A stretch of 64,000 nt of DNA from Paraburkholderia caffeinilytica (GCF_003368325.1 NZ_CP031466.1:2604001-2668000); one strand, 5' to 3'. Positions 9,461 through 17,290 are shown, counted from the stretch's first letter. Notes: generated by a model not told the origin, from the sequence alone. A program made the numbers and translations.

Positions 9461-9547
9461 ATGAACTACCCCCACGCTCACTATCGTTCACTGCCCCCCG
9501 AGGGGGCCGATGCCTCCCTCGGGGCGGCCCAGCGGGAGGCATCATGA
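9461..9547 (+). CDS. Micro-ORF, copy 1 (28 aa), upstream of the dioxygenase gene
   Basis: ATG 9461 is preceded by AAAGGA about 8 bases away. The frame encodes 28 residues beginning MNYPHAHYRSLPPEGADASL. Its TGA overlaps the ATG of the second copy (ATGA). The peptide spans the REP-like palindrome, so it may simply be a readable repeat. The good ribosome site and stop/start overlap allow it to act as a coupled leader. No known domain. Confidence 0.35.
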   Translation: MNYPHAHYRSLPPEGADASLGAAQREAS

Positions 9548-9626
9548 ACTACCCCCACGCTCACTATCGTTCACTGCCCCCCGAGGGGGCCGATGCCTCC
9601 CTCGGGGCGGCCCAGCGGGAGGCATC
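9461..9626 (+). repeat. Two perfect 83-bp tandem repeats containing REP-like hairpins
   Basis: The 83-bp unit 9461-9543 is repeated without visible change at 9544-9626. Each copy holds CCCCGAGGG pairing with CCCTCGGGG across an 11-base loop, plus the shorter palindrome GCCCCC-CGA-GGGGGC. This C/G-rich element resembles repetitive extragenic palindromes of Burkholderiales. The boundary of each unit is exactly an ATG, and the unit length shifts frame (83 = 3 x 27 + 2). Both copies lie between the DenD-like gene and the dioxygenase gene. Confidence 0.9.
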
Positions 9627-9630
9627 ATGA
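9544..9630 (+). CDS. Micro-ORF, copy 2 (28 aa), coupled to the dioxygenase start
   Basis: This encodes the same 28-residue peptide as copy 1. The start codon overlaps the stop of copy 1, and its own TGA (9628-9630) overlaps ATG 9627 of the dioxygenase, again as ATGA. The dioxygenase itself has only a GGGAGG sequence inside the repeat as ribosome site, so ribosomes leaving this micro-ORF could feed it. Function is inferred only from layout. Confidence 0.35.
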   Translation: MNYPHAHYRSLPPEGADASLGAAQREAS

Positions 9631-10559
9631 AAATTGTCGGACTTGAATTCCTCGTCTTCGGCATCGACGACATGGCCGGCGCGCGCCAGTATCTGCTCGA
9701 CTACGGCCTCGACGAAGTCGACTACGATCCGGTGCGCGGCGGCATCTTCACCGCGCTCGACGGCACCGGCCTCATCATGCGCGCAGCCGATGACCCGAGC
9801 CTGCCGCCGCTGCCGCCGAAGGCCGCGACCCCGAGCCTGCGCGAGACCGTCTATGGCGTGGACCATGCCGACACGCTCGCGTCGATCAAAGCCAATCTCG
9901 AAGCCGACCGCGAAGTGAGCGTCGATGCCGACGGCACACTGCACTGCATCGACGATGCCGGCTTCGGGATCGCGTTCATGGTCACGCGCCGCCGCAAGTA
10001 CGAGACGCGCTATCTGGGCTTCAACGTTCCGGGACAGCCACCCGGCCGCGCACCCAACGACTGCGCCGTCGACCCCGACACCGTGATCAAGCCGCGCACG
10101 CTCTCGCACGTGGTGTATTTCGTCGAAGACGCACGGAAGGCCGAAGCCTTCTACGCCCGCCTCGGCTTTATCGTCACCGACCGCTTCAATCATCTGGGCC
10201 CGTTCATGCGCCCGGCCGGCACGCATGATCACCACACGCTGTTCATGATCGAAAGCCAGAACGATCACATGATCGGCTGCAACCACTTCACGTTCCATCT
10301 CGGCTCGGCCAGCGAAGTGCTGCAGCATGGCTGGAACTTCGTCAGGAAGGGCTACAAGAGCTTCTGGGGTCCGGGCCGCCACATTCTCGGCAGCAACTAC
10401 TTCTGGTACTTCAATAGCCCCTTCGGCGCGACCATCGAGTTCGATGCCGACATGGACCTGCACGACGATAACTGGAGCCCGCGCGCCTGCGATCCCGGCT
10501 CGGACAATTCGCAGATTTTCCTGTTCGATGCCCGCGGCAAGTGGGCACCGGGCGAGTAA
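9627..10559 (+). CDS. Two-domain VOC protein, extradiol ring-cleavage dioxygenase-like
   Basis: 310 residues, the size of type I extradiol dioxygenases (BphC/CatE class). The N-terminal half is one VOC module with degenerate ligands, and the C-terminal half carries the likely 2-His-1-carboxylate Fe(II) set. These are H in 'TLSHVVYFVED', H in 'CNHFTFHLGS' and E in 'FGATIEFDAD'. 'FNHLGPFMRPAGTHDHHTLFM' between them matches the substrate face. It would open a catechol-like ring. ATG 9627 is set by the family N-terminus (MKIVGLEFLVFGIDD); the frame stays open upstream only because of the repeat. Confidence 0.8.
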   Translation: MKIVGLEFLVFGIDDMAGARQYLLDYGLDEVDYDPVRGGIFTALDGTGLIMRAADDPSLPPLPPKAATPSLRETVYGVDHADTLASIKANLEADREVSVDADGTLHCIDDAGFGIAFMVTRRRKYETRYLGFNVPGQPPGRAPNDCAVDPDTVIKPRTLSHVVYFVEDARKAEAFYARLGFIVTDRFNHLGPFMRPAGTHDHHTLFMIESQNDHMIGCNHFTFHLGSASEVLQHGWNFVRKGYKSFWGPGRHILGSNYFWYFNSPFGATIEFDADMDLHDDNWSPRACDPGSDNSQIFLFDARGKWAPGE

Positions 10560-10565
10560 CCCGAC

Positions 10566-10925
10566 ATGACGACGTGCGCCGAACGTGTGCTCTGTGCGCT
10601 GGACGATCTGCCGGACGGCGGCTCGCGCGGCCTGTTGCGGCACGGGCTCGACGACCAGTTATGCGTCGTGCGGCAAGGCGACGAGGTGTTCGTCTGGCTC
10701 AACGACTGTCCGCATGAGCACCGGCCGATGGAGTACCGTCAGGACCGTTTCCTTTCCGGCGACGGACGACACATCGTCTGCTACGCGCACTCGGCGCATT
10801 TCGACATCCGCACGGGCCGCTGCTTCGCCGGCCCCTGCACCGGCCGGCACCTGACGAAAGTGCCGGCTCGGATTGAGAACGGCCAGGTCTGGATTCCCGC
10901 CGAGCTGCCTTCGATCTTCGACTGA
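10566..10925 (+). CDS. Rieske [2Fe-2S] ferredoxin
   Basis: 119 residues comprising one Rieske domain. Cluster ligands are C48-P-H50 and C72-Y-A-H75, the C-x-H...C-x2-H pattern, with 'TGRCFAGPCTGRHLTKVPARIENGQVWI' completing the fold. It lacks any oxygenase alpha-subunit domain, so it should be an electron carrier of a multicomponent oxygenase. No Rieske non-heme oxygenase is encoded in this operon; the nearest is the VanA-like gene about 5 kb away on the other strand. Confidence 0.85.
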   Translation: MTTCAERVLCALDDLPDGGSRGLLRHGLDDQLCVVRQGDEVFVWLNDCPHEHRPMEYRQDRFLSGDGRHIVCYAHSAHFDIRTGRCFAGPCTGRHLTKVPARIENGQVWIPAELPSIFD

Positions 10926-10944
10926 TATCTGATACGACCACACC

Positions 10945-12108
10945 ATGTTCCAGTACTTCCCTACCAATTACGTCTGGAGCCTCTCGACGATGATCGCCCT
11001 CACGCACGGCGGCAACATCGGAGAGGTGGATGCGATGTGCGCGCCCCTGCTCGAGGCGGCCCGCGCCGGCGACGATCCCGGCACGCAGGCCTTCTACGAA
11101 GCATGGAAAGGCGGCGCCGACAACCTGATCGCGCTGGCCGACGACGATCTGGCGCGCGGCCACACGCTGTCCGCAGGAGAGAAGCTTGGCCGCGCCGGCC
11201 TGTATTACGGCATTGCGGAGCGCATGCAGGCACACGGTTTCGAGGCCCGCCTCGCGATCTACAAGCGTTCGCTGGAACTGTTCGAGCAGGGCCGCAAACT
11301 GGCCCGGGAAAACTGCGTGCGCGTGGAGATTCCCTATGCCGGCACACACCTGGCTGCGCTGTATGTGCGCGCCGAAGGTCTCGCGCCGGGGCAACGCGCG
11401 CCGATCGTCGTCGTGATGAACGGGCTCGACTCGACCAAGGAAATGCTGCAGAAGAGCGTGATGGGCACGATGTTCGCGCGGCGCGGGCTGTCCGCCCTCT
11501 TCGTCGACCAGCCCGGCACCGGCGAGGCCCTGCGCCTTGCCGGCCTGCCAGCCGTGCACAACACCGAAGTCTGGGCCGCGCCCATCGTCGACTGGCTGCA
11601 GCAGCATCATGAAGTCGATCCGCAGCGTATCGGCGCGCTAGGCGTATCGCTGGGCGGCTACTACTGCCCGCGCGCCGTGGCGTTCGAACCGCGCTTCGCG
11701 TGCGGTGCCGTCTGGGGCGCGAACCACGACTGGCGCGAAGTGCAGCAGGCGCGCCTGAAGCGTGAAGGCGAAAACCCGGTGCCCCACTACTGGAAACACG
11801 TGCAGTGGGTGTTCGGCGCGAAGGATATGGACGACTTCCTCGCCAAGGCACAGCACATGCACCTGAACGGCGTGCTCGACCGTATTCGCGTGCCCTTTCT
11901 CGTCACGCACGGCGAGAACGACCGGCAAATCCCGTTGAAATATGCGCACCAGACCTATGAACAACTCGTCAACAGTCCGAAGAAGGACCTGTTCATTTTC
12001 ACGGCCCGCGAGGGCGGCGTCGAACACAGTTCGCTCGACAACCCCTTGAACGCCGGCAACCAGATTGCCGACTGGCTGGCCGAACAGCTCGGCGGTTCGG
12101 TCGCCTGA
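10945..12108 (+). CDS. Alpha/beta hydrolase, FrsA/2,6-dihydroxypseudooxynicotine-hydrolase-like C-C hydrolase
   Basis: 387 residues. A roughly 130-residue helical N-terminal region ('YEAWKGGADNLIALADDDLARGH...') precedes an alpha/beta-hydrolase core. This is the layout of DHPON hydrolase and FrsA-like proteins. Visible catalytic residues are Ser in 'GALGVSLGGYYCPR', Asp in 'VTHGENDRQIP' and His in 'GVEHSSLDN'. Members of this group cleave C-C bonds of aryl beta-diketones or vinylogous ketones. A post-dioxygenase or side-chain cleavage role would fit, but the substrate is inferred only from family. Confidence 0.8.
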   Translation: MFQYFPTNYVWSLSTMIALTHGGNIGEVDAMCAPLLEAARAGDDPGTQAFYEAWKGGADNLIALADDDLARGHTLSAGEKLGRAGLYYGIAERMQAHGFEARLAIYKRSLELFEQGRKLARENCVRVEIPYAGTHLAALYVRAEGLAPGQRAPIVVVMNGLDSTKEMLQKSVMGTMFARRGLSALFVDQPGTGEALRLAGLPAVHNTEVWAAPIVDWLQQHHEVDPQRIGALGVSLGGYYCPRAVAFEPRFACGAVWGANHDWREVQQARLKREGENPVPHYWKHVQWVFGAKDMDDFLAKAQHMHLNGVLDRIRVPFLVTHGENDRQIPLKYAHQTYEQLVNSPKKDLFIFTAREGGVEHSSLDNPLNAGNQIADWLAEQLGGSVA

Positions 12109-12142
12109 CCGGACGATTCCACATCGCATACAGAGACACACT

Positions 12143-13276
12143 ATGGCACTGGTCAAGAAAGTCCTGATCGTCGGCGGCGGCATTGGCGGCATGTGCGCCG
12201 CGATCATGCTGCGCAGGCAGGGCATCGCCGTCGATCTCGTCGAAGTCAATCCGCAATGGGCGCCGGACGGCGCCGGCATCACGATCAGCGGCCCCACGCT
12301 ACGCGGCCTGCGCGAGGTCGGTGTGATCGACGAGGTATTGCGCCGCGGCGGTTCCTGGAAAGCCGTCGATATCTGCGACGCAAACGGTCAACTGGATGTG
12401 ACCGTACCCGTAGCGCCGGCGATCGGCGCGGAAGATCTGCCGGGCGCTGCGGGCATCATGCGCACGGTGCTGGCCGATATCCTCGGCAACGCCACCCACG
12501 ACGCCGGCGCGAACGTCCGGCTTGGCTTGAGCTTCGAGAACATCGTGCAGGATGAAGACGGCGTCGACGTGATCTTCACCGATGGCAGCCGCGGCCGCTA
12601 CGATCTGGTGATCGGCGCAGACGGCATCAATTCGGCCACACGCAAGCTCGTGATGCCGGACTTCCCTGGTCCGAAGTTGACGGGTCAGGGATCGTGGCGC
12701 GCGGTGGTGCCGCGCCTGCGGGAGAACTCGACGATCTGCATGGGCAAGACCACCAAGGCGGGAATGAACCCGATCAGCGCGACCGAATGCTACCTGTTCG
12801 TGCTCGACAAGCGCGACGGGACGGACTTCATCGCACCGGATCAATGGCCGCTGATGCTCGCCGGATTGCTGGAAGAGTTCGGCGGAGCGATCGGTGAATT
12901 CCGCGCAGGCCTGCTGAACGGCTCGCTCAAGAGTCATCGGATACTGTACCGGCCGCTTGCCGGTCACATGGTCGCAGCGCCGTGGCACAAAGGCCGTATC
13001 GTGCTGCTCGGCGATGCGGTGCATGCCACCACGCCGCATCTGGCGTCGGGGGCTGGTATCGCCGTCGAAGGCGCCATCGTGCTGGCCGAGGAACTGCAGC
13101 GCCGCCATTCTCTGGAGGGCGCATTGGTCGCTTACGCGGGCCGTCACTATGACCGCGCGCGGCTGGTGGTCACGGCCTCGGGCCGCATGGGGCAGATCGA
13201 GCAGGAAGGTGGCTCGCGTGAAGAACATACGCGCGTGATGGTCGAAGCGCAGCAGGCTCTGCGTGCGCCGCTTTGA
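12143..13276 (+). CDS. FAD-dependent aromatic hydroxylase (PHBH-type group A flavin monooxygenase)
   Basis: 377 residues from ATG 12143; an upstream ATG at 12065 lies inside the preceding gene. The GxGxxG FAD motif is 'IVGGGIGGMCAAIMLRRQGI'. The DG motif is 'DLVIGADGINSATRKLV', and the second FAD motif is 'RIVLLGDAVHATTPHLASGAGIAVEGAIVLAEEL'. Such enzymes hydroxylate phenolic or heteroaromatic rings with NAD(P)H and O2. It probably prepares the ring for the extradiol dioxygenase encoded upstream in the run. Confidence 0.87.
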   Translation: MALVKKVLIVGGGIGGMCAAIMLRRQGIAVDLVEVNPQWAPDGAGITISGPTLRGLREVGVIDEVLRRGGSWKAVDICDANGQLDVTVPVAPAIGAEDLPGAAGIMRTVLADILGNATHDAGANVRLGLSFENIVQDEDGVDVIFTDGSRGRYDLVIGADGINSATRKLVMPDFPGPKLTGQGSWRAVVPRLRENSTICMGKTTKAGMNPISATECYLFVLDKRDGTDFIAPDQWPLMLAGLLEEFGGAIGEFRAGLLNGSLKSHRILYRPLAGHMVAAPWHKGRIVLLGDAVHATTPHLASGAGIAVEGAIVLAEELQRRHSLEGALVAYAGRHYDRARLVVTASGRMGQIEQEGGSREEHTRVMVEAQQALRAPL

Positions 13277-13330
13277 CAGACCGCGTTTTCCAATACGCAC
13301 AGTTTTGCATGGGACCGGAGACACACTGAC

Positions 13331-14083
13331 GTGACGACATCGAATAACGCCAACGGCCGCGTGGCCGTTGTTACCGGCGCCGCCGGCGGACTGGGCGAGG
13401 CGTTCGCGCTGCGCCTCGCGGCAAGCGGCCACGAACTGGTCCTGACCGACCGTGAACCCTGCGACGCGCTGGCCGCGCAGATCAATGCGGCCGGCGGTCG
13501 CGCTACGAGGTTCGCCTGCGATCTCGCCGATCCGGCCCATGTCGAGCGCTTCGCCGCACAAGTGCTCGAACAGGTCGGCAAGGTCGATGTGCTGGTCAAT
13601 AACGCCGCCTTCATGCCGATGGCGCCGCTAGCGTCGATTACGGCGACGCTGTGGCGGCAGATCATGACCGTCAACGTCGATGCACCGTTCCTGCTCGCTC
13701 AGGCATTCTCCGTCGGCATGATTGAGAGGCGCTGGGGGCGCATCGTCAATCTGGCGTCCAGCACCGTCTGGGGACCGCCGCCAGGCATGTCCGCCTACGC
13801 GAGCAGCAAGATGGCCGTGATCGGATTGACGCGTGCTCTCGCTGCCGAACTCGGTGCGCATGGGATCACGGTCAACGCCATTTCCCCTGGCCTGACACGT
13901 CATGCGGGCAGCGCGGCAAATTTGCCGGCCGAAGCGTTCGACGCCGTGCGCGCACGCCAGTTTATTCCGCGCACCGAGGTTCCTGACGACCTGACCGGCG
14001 CACTGGCGTTTCTCTCATCCGACGATGCCCGATTCATCACCGGGCAGGTGCTGAACGTCGACGGCGGCGGGTTCGGCTTCTAA
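13331..14083 (+). CDS. Short-chain dehydrogenase/reductase
   Basis: 250 residues beginning at GTG 13331 with GGAGACA about 9 bases upstream. SDR features are 'VTGAAGGLGEAFALRLA', 'DVLVNNAAF', Ser in 'NLASSTVWG', Y-x3-K in 'YASSKMAVIGLTRALAAELG' and the C-terminal 'TGQVLNVDGGGFGF'. It is the last gene of the rightward catabolic run and faces the GntR gene tail to tail. It is an NAD(P)-linked oxidoreductase of unknown substrate. Confidence 0.85.
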   Translation: MTTSNNANGRVAVVTGAAGGLGEAFALRLAASGHELVLTDREPCDALAAQINAAGGRATRFACDLADPAHVERFAAQVLEQVGKVDVLVNNAAFMPMAPLASITATLWRQIMTVNVDAPFLLAQAFSVGMIERRWGRIVNLASSTVWGPPPGMSAYASSKMAVIGLTRALAAELGAHGITVNAISPGLTRHAGSAANLPAEAFDAVRARQFIPRTEVPDDLTGALAFLSSDDARFITGQVLNVDGGGFGF

Positions 14084-14161
14084 CGCTTGACCTCAGGGGG
14101 CACCGCATGTCTTGCAGTCTTCGTTCATGTCATTGAGCTGCCTGGACGCGCGCCAATCAGA

Positions 14162-14935
14162 CTAGCGCGACCATTGCCGGATCAGGTTGCCCCCAAACAG
14201 CTGCGTGAGTGTCTGCTGATTTTTTAAGGCGTTCTGCAAATTGTGATGGGCAATGCGGGCGTGCTCGCGCATCAGCGCTTCGGCACGCGCGCCCTCGCGG
14301 CGCTCGATCGCGTCGAGCACCGCGCGGTGCTGAGTCTGCGCAACGATCAGCACGTTGTACGCATCGGGCGCGACTGCCTGCACCTTCACAAACCCGCTCG
14401 GCGACGCGAACGGCAAGGCCATCGCTTTGGATAAATGTTTTTCGACGACACTGCTACCGCATGCGGAGGCCAGCAGGCGGTGAAACCGTTCATTGAGCTC
14501 GATGTACTGGGAGAACTGCGGCTCGGACAGGTTGGTATCGCCCAGGACGTCGTCGATCTGCGCAACACAGTCGCGCAGTTGCGTCATCAACGATGGATCG
14601 ACTCCGCGCTCGGCTGCGAGCCGCGCGGCCAAGCCCTCGAGGGTGCCCCGCAGCTCGATCGCATCGTAGATCTCATCCGCGGTAAACGAGCGCACAGCAT
14701 AACCGCCCGACGGCAGTGGATCGAGCAGACCTTCGTCCTGCAAACGCATCAACGCCGCGCGCACGGGCGTGCGCGAAACGCCGAGCCTGTCGACCACCCA
14801 CAATTCGGTGATGCGCGCCCCCGGCGCCAGTTCACCCGCGAGAATCAGCTCACGCAGACCTAGCTGTGCTTTTACCGTTTGCGACGCCGAACTCGATGCG
14901 CCCGCATCGAGTTGGGTTGAATCGTTTTGCTCCAC
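14162..14935 (-). CDS. GntR-family regulator with FCD (FadR-type) effector domain
   Basis: 257 residues. The N-terminal winged HTH is visible in 'ITELWVVDRLGVSRTPVRAALMRLQDEGLL', followed by an all-helical FCD domain with metal/ligand residues in 'ELRGTLEGLAARLA', 'NERFHRLLASACGS' and 'QHRAVLDAIERREGARAEALMREH'. The assigned start is GTG 14935, preceded by GGAG 10 bases away. The exact start is uncertain because a 14-bp tandem repeat covers the 5' end. It sits between the catabolic run and the vanAB-type genes and could control either. FadR-type proteins often bind TTGTATACAA-like sites, which occur before the vanA-like gene. Confidence 0.85.
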   Translation of the reverse strand: MEQNDSTQLDAGASSSASQTVKAQLGLRELILAGELAPGARITELWVVDRLGVSRTPVRAALMRLQDEGLLDPLPSGGYAVRSFTADEIYDAIELRGTLEGLAARLAAERGVDPSLMTQLRDCVAQIDDVLGDTNLSEPQFSQYIELNERFHRLLASACGSSVVEKHLSKAMALPFASPSGFVKVQAVAPDAYNVLIVAQTQHRAVLDAIERREGARAEALMREHARIAHHNLQNALKNQQTLTQLFGGNLIRQWSR

Positions 14936-15003
14936 GCGTTGTGCTCCATGCGTTGTGCTTCTGGTGTTGTGCTTTTCGCGTTGTGCTTCTCGCGTTGTGC
15001 TTC
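14920..15003 (+). repeat. 14-bp tandem repeat, five good copies plus one degenerate copy
   Basis: Units at 14934, 14948, 14962, 14976 and 14990 share the consensus tcgcgttgtgcttc; a sixth, weaker unit spans 14920-14933 inside the GntR coding start. The last two units are identical. The array covers the 5' leader and the ribosome-binding/start region of the GntR gene, each unit supplying a GAAG/GGAG-like sequence on the minus strand. Because 14 is not a multiple of 3, copy-number changes would alter the leader and possibly the start. Confidence 0.85.
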
Positions 15004-15054
15004 AGGAATGGCCAGGCGGTTGCGGTATCCGTACGTCACCGCGTCGCCACGCCG

Positions 15055-16002
15055 TCACAAGTCAAGCACCAGTATCGGCGACTTCGAACGCGAACAGCAC
15101 GGCAGAAAGCAGTCGTTGGCGTTCCGTTCGTCGTCGGTGAGATACATATCCCGATGATCCGGCTCGCCCGACAGCACACGCGTCAGACACGTACCGCAGA
15201 CGCCCTGCTCGCATGAGGTCGGCACGTCGACACCCGCGGCCGTCAGCGCTGCGATAACCGTTTGCCCGCCTTTGACGTCGATCACCTGCCCGCTGCCGGC
15301 CAGCTTGACCTGGAAGTGGTCGCTCGCGGCCTCGGGCTGCACGGGCGCGGCGAAGTATTCCCGATGCAGGTTCCGTTCATCCCAACCGGCGGCGAGCGCG
15401 ATGCTCAGCACTGCCTCGATAAATCCCGCCGGCCCGCATACATACAGATGCTTGCCGGGTTCAGGGGCAACCAGCAACGCGCGCAGATTCACACGTTCGT
15501 CCGCGGGCGCGCTATCGAAGTATAGATGAACCCGCCCCGCGAACCGCGCATCGGCGAGCCTTTCACGAAACGCCGCGCGGCCCGGATCACGGGTGCAGTA
15601 GTGCATCTCGAAGGCCGCCCCCGAAGCCGCGAGATGCTCGGCCATGCTGAGAATCGGCGTCACGCCGATGCCGCCCGCCAGCAACAGTGCGTGAGTCGTG
15701 CCACCCACGATCGGGAAGTGATTTTTCGGTTCGCTGATCTCCAGCAGTTGACCTTCGGCGAGCGCATGCATCGCGATCGACCCGCCCCGCGAACCGGCTT
15801 CGCGCAACACGCCGATCACGTACCGATGCGTCTCGCCGGGAGCGTTGCACAACGAATACTGGCGCACGAGCCCATCGCCCACATGAACGTCGATATGCGC
15901 ACCCGCGGAAAAGGCGGGCAACGCCATACCGTCAGCGCTCGCCAGTTCGAACGCGCAGATGTCGTTGGCAATCGTGCTTTTACGGATGATTCTGACTTCC
16001 AT
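15055..16002 (-). CDS. Vanillate O-demethylase-type oxidoreductase (VanB-like reductase)
   Basis: 315 residues with the three-domain phthalate-dioxygenase-reductase order. An N-terminal flavin domain contains 'RQYSLCNAP' and 'GGSIAMHAL'. A NAD domain contains 'LLLAGGIGVTPILSMAEHL' and 'YVCGPAGF'. A C-terminal plant-type [2Fe-2S] domain has ligands in 'CEQGVCGTC' and a later Cys in 'NDCFLPCCSR'. It would pass electrons from NADH to the adjacent Rieske oxygenase. It starts 8 bases after the stop of the oxygenase gene, so the two form an operon transcribed leftward. Confidence 0.9.
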   Translation of the reverse strand: MEVRIIRKSTIANDICAFELASADGMALPAFSAGAHIDVHVGDGLVRQYSLCNAPGETHRYVIGVLREAGSRGGSIAMHALAEGQLLEISEPKNHFPIVGGTTHALLLAGGIGVTPILSMAEHLAASGAAFEMHYCTRDPGRAAFRERLADARFAGRVHLYFDSAPADERVNLRALLVAPEPGKHLYVCGPAGFIEAVLSIALAAGWDERNLHREYFAAPVQPEAASDHFQVKLAGSGQVIDVKGGQTVIAALTAAGVDVPTSCEQGVCGTCLTRVLSGEPDHRDMYLTDDERNANDCFLPCCSRSKSPILVLDL

Positions 16003-16010
16003 GCGGGACC

Positions 16011-17057
16011 TCAGGATGCAGCGGCGACAGGCTGGCGCTCGTTCGCGATGAGGCGCTCGATCACGCGGCGCGACTGAACGCCGCCCGCGTCGATGTTCAG
16101 CTTCAGCAGATTGCGCTCGGGATGGGCCAGCAGATTGCGCTGCTGCGCCTCGAGCATCTCGAGGTCTTCCGCGAAAATCTTGCCCTGTCCTTCGCGAATC
16201 GTTTCGGTAAGCTTGGTATCTTGCGGGTTGAAATTGCGTGCCATGCCCCAGAAGTACCAGATCGACGTGTCGGTTTCAGGCGTGATGAAGTCGACCACGA
16301 TGCTCGACGCCTTGTGCTGCGGATCGGCGTGGTAACCGCCCTTGCCCGCATGCGCGACGCCCACCTCGATCATCACGTGGCTCGGCGGCGCGAAGCGGCA
16401 GATCTGCCAGCGATCGCACGGCACGTTGTCCGCGAGTCCGTTGCCGCGCAATGCAGCCGCCCAGAATGGCGGCGGCATGATGTTTTCCATGAAGCGGCGT
16501 GTCACGACCGTGTCACCCTCGACCTTCGTCTCCGGCGCGGCCTCCTCGATTTCCGCCTGACCGATACTCGACGCGTGCACGTAGGTTTCGTGTGTGAGGT
16601 CCATCAGGTTATCGATCATCAGACGGTAGTCGCAAGCGATGTGATAGAGGCCGCCGCCGTATGCCCATTCAGGGTTTTCCGCCCATTCGAGGTGATGGAT
16701 CTTTGCGGGATCGGCGAGCGATGGATCGCCGGGCCATACCCAGATGAAACCGTAACGCTCGACCGCGGGGAAGCGGCGAATCGCCGGAAACCCGCCGACC
16801 CGCTGCCCCGGCATGCCGGCGCACTTACCCTCGGCGCCCATCTGCAGACCATGGTAGCCACAGACCAGTTGACCGTCGCGCACGAACCCCAAAGACAGCG
16901 GTGCGCCGCGATGCGGGCAGAAGTCTTCGAGCGCGGCGACCGCGCCGTCGGGTCCTCGAAACAACACCATGCTCTCGTTGCAGATCCGGCGGCCAAGGGG
17001 CCGGCCGGCGATTTCATCGGGCGTGCACGCCACGTACCAGGTGTTTTTCAGGATCAT
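16011..17057 (-). CDS. Rieske non-heme iron oxygenase, VanA-like aromatic O-demethylase
   Basis: 348 residues from ATG 17057, whose N-terminus MILKNTWYVACTPDEIAGRP matches the VanA family. Rieske ligands are C47-P-H49 and C66-G-Y-H69. The mononuclear iron site is seen in 'NLMDLTHETYVH' (D and two His). The C-terminal catalytic domain is complete. VanA with VanB demethylates vanillate to protocatechuate and formaldehyde; other methoxybenzoates are possible. GGAG lies unusually close to this ATG, and an in-frame ATG at 17072 is an alternative start. Two ATTGTATACAT boxes lie upstream. Confidence 0.88.
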   Translation of the reverse strand: MILKNTWYVACTPDEIAGRPLGRRICNESMVLFRGPDGAVAALEDFCPHRGAPLSLGFVRDGQLVCGYHGLQMGAEGKCAGMPGQRVGGFPAIRRFPAVERYGFIWVWPGDPSLADPAKIHHLEWAENPEWAYGGGLYHIACDYRLMIDNLMDLTHETYVHASSIGQAEIEEAAPETKVEGDTVVTRRFMENIMPPPFWAAALRGNGLADNVPCDRWQICRFAPPSHVMIEVGVAHAGKGGYHADPQHKASSIVVDFITPETDTSIWYFWGMARNFNPQDTKLTETIREGQGKIFAEDLEMLEAQQRNLLAHPERNLLKLNIDAGGVQSRRVIERLIANERQPVAAAS

Positions 17058-17070
17058 GTCTCCACCACAC

Positions 17071-17081
17071 ATTGTATACAT
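17071..17081. promoter_or_regulatory. Operator-like box ATTGTATACAT (proximal)
   Basis: A TGTATACA palindrome in an ATTGTATACAT context lies immediately upstream of the vanA-like gene. This is the pattern expected for FadR/VanR-type GntR regulators, and an FCD-domain GntR gene is nearby. A second copy lies about 128 bp further upstream. Confidence 0.5.
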
Positions 17082-17198
17082 AAATTAAAACCAGATTGAT
17101 GGCGCACCGATCTCATACGCCAGAACATGCATGATTTAAGGTATAAAACGCATGACCCTTCGTACGCGGATGACATCACACACCTTCATTTGACGACG

Positions 17199-17210
17199 AT
17201 TGTATACATT
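17199..17210. promoter_or_regulatory. Operator-like box ATTGTATACATT (distal)
   Basis: This is the second TGTATACA palindrome of the 233-bp region between the sigma54 regulator's stop and the vanA-like start. It shares ATTGTATACAT with the proximal box. Paired sites of this kind can support looping by a dimeric regulator; this is inference. Confidence 0.5.
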
Positions 17211-17290
17211 GCGAGAGGGATGTCTAATCTTTCCTCGTCATTTGCGGGTAAACACGGGCGATGCGCACGGCGAGTTCATCCGCCGGAACG

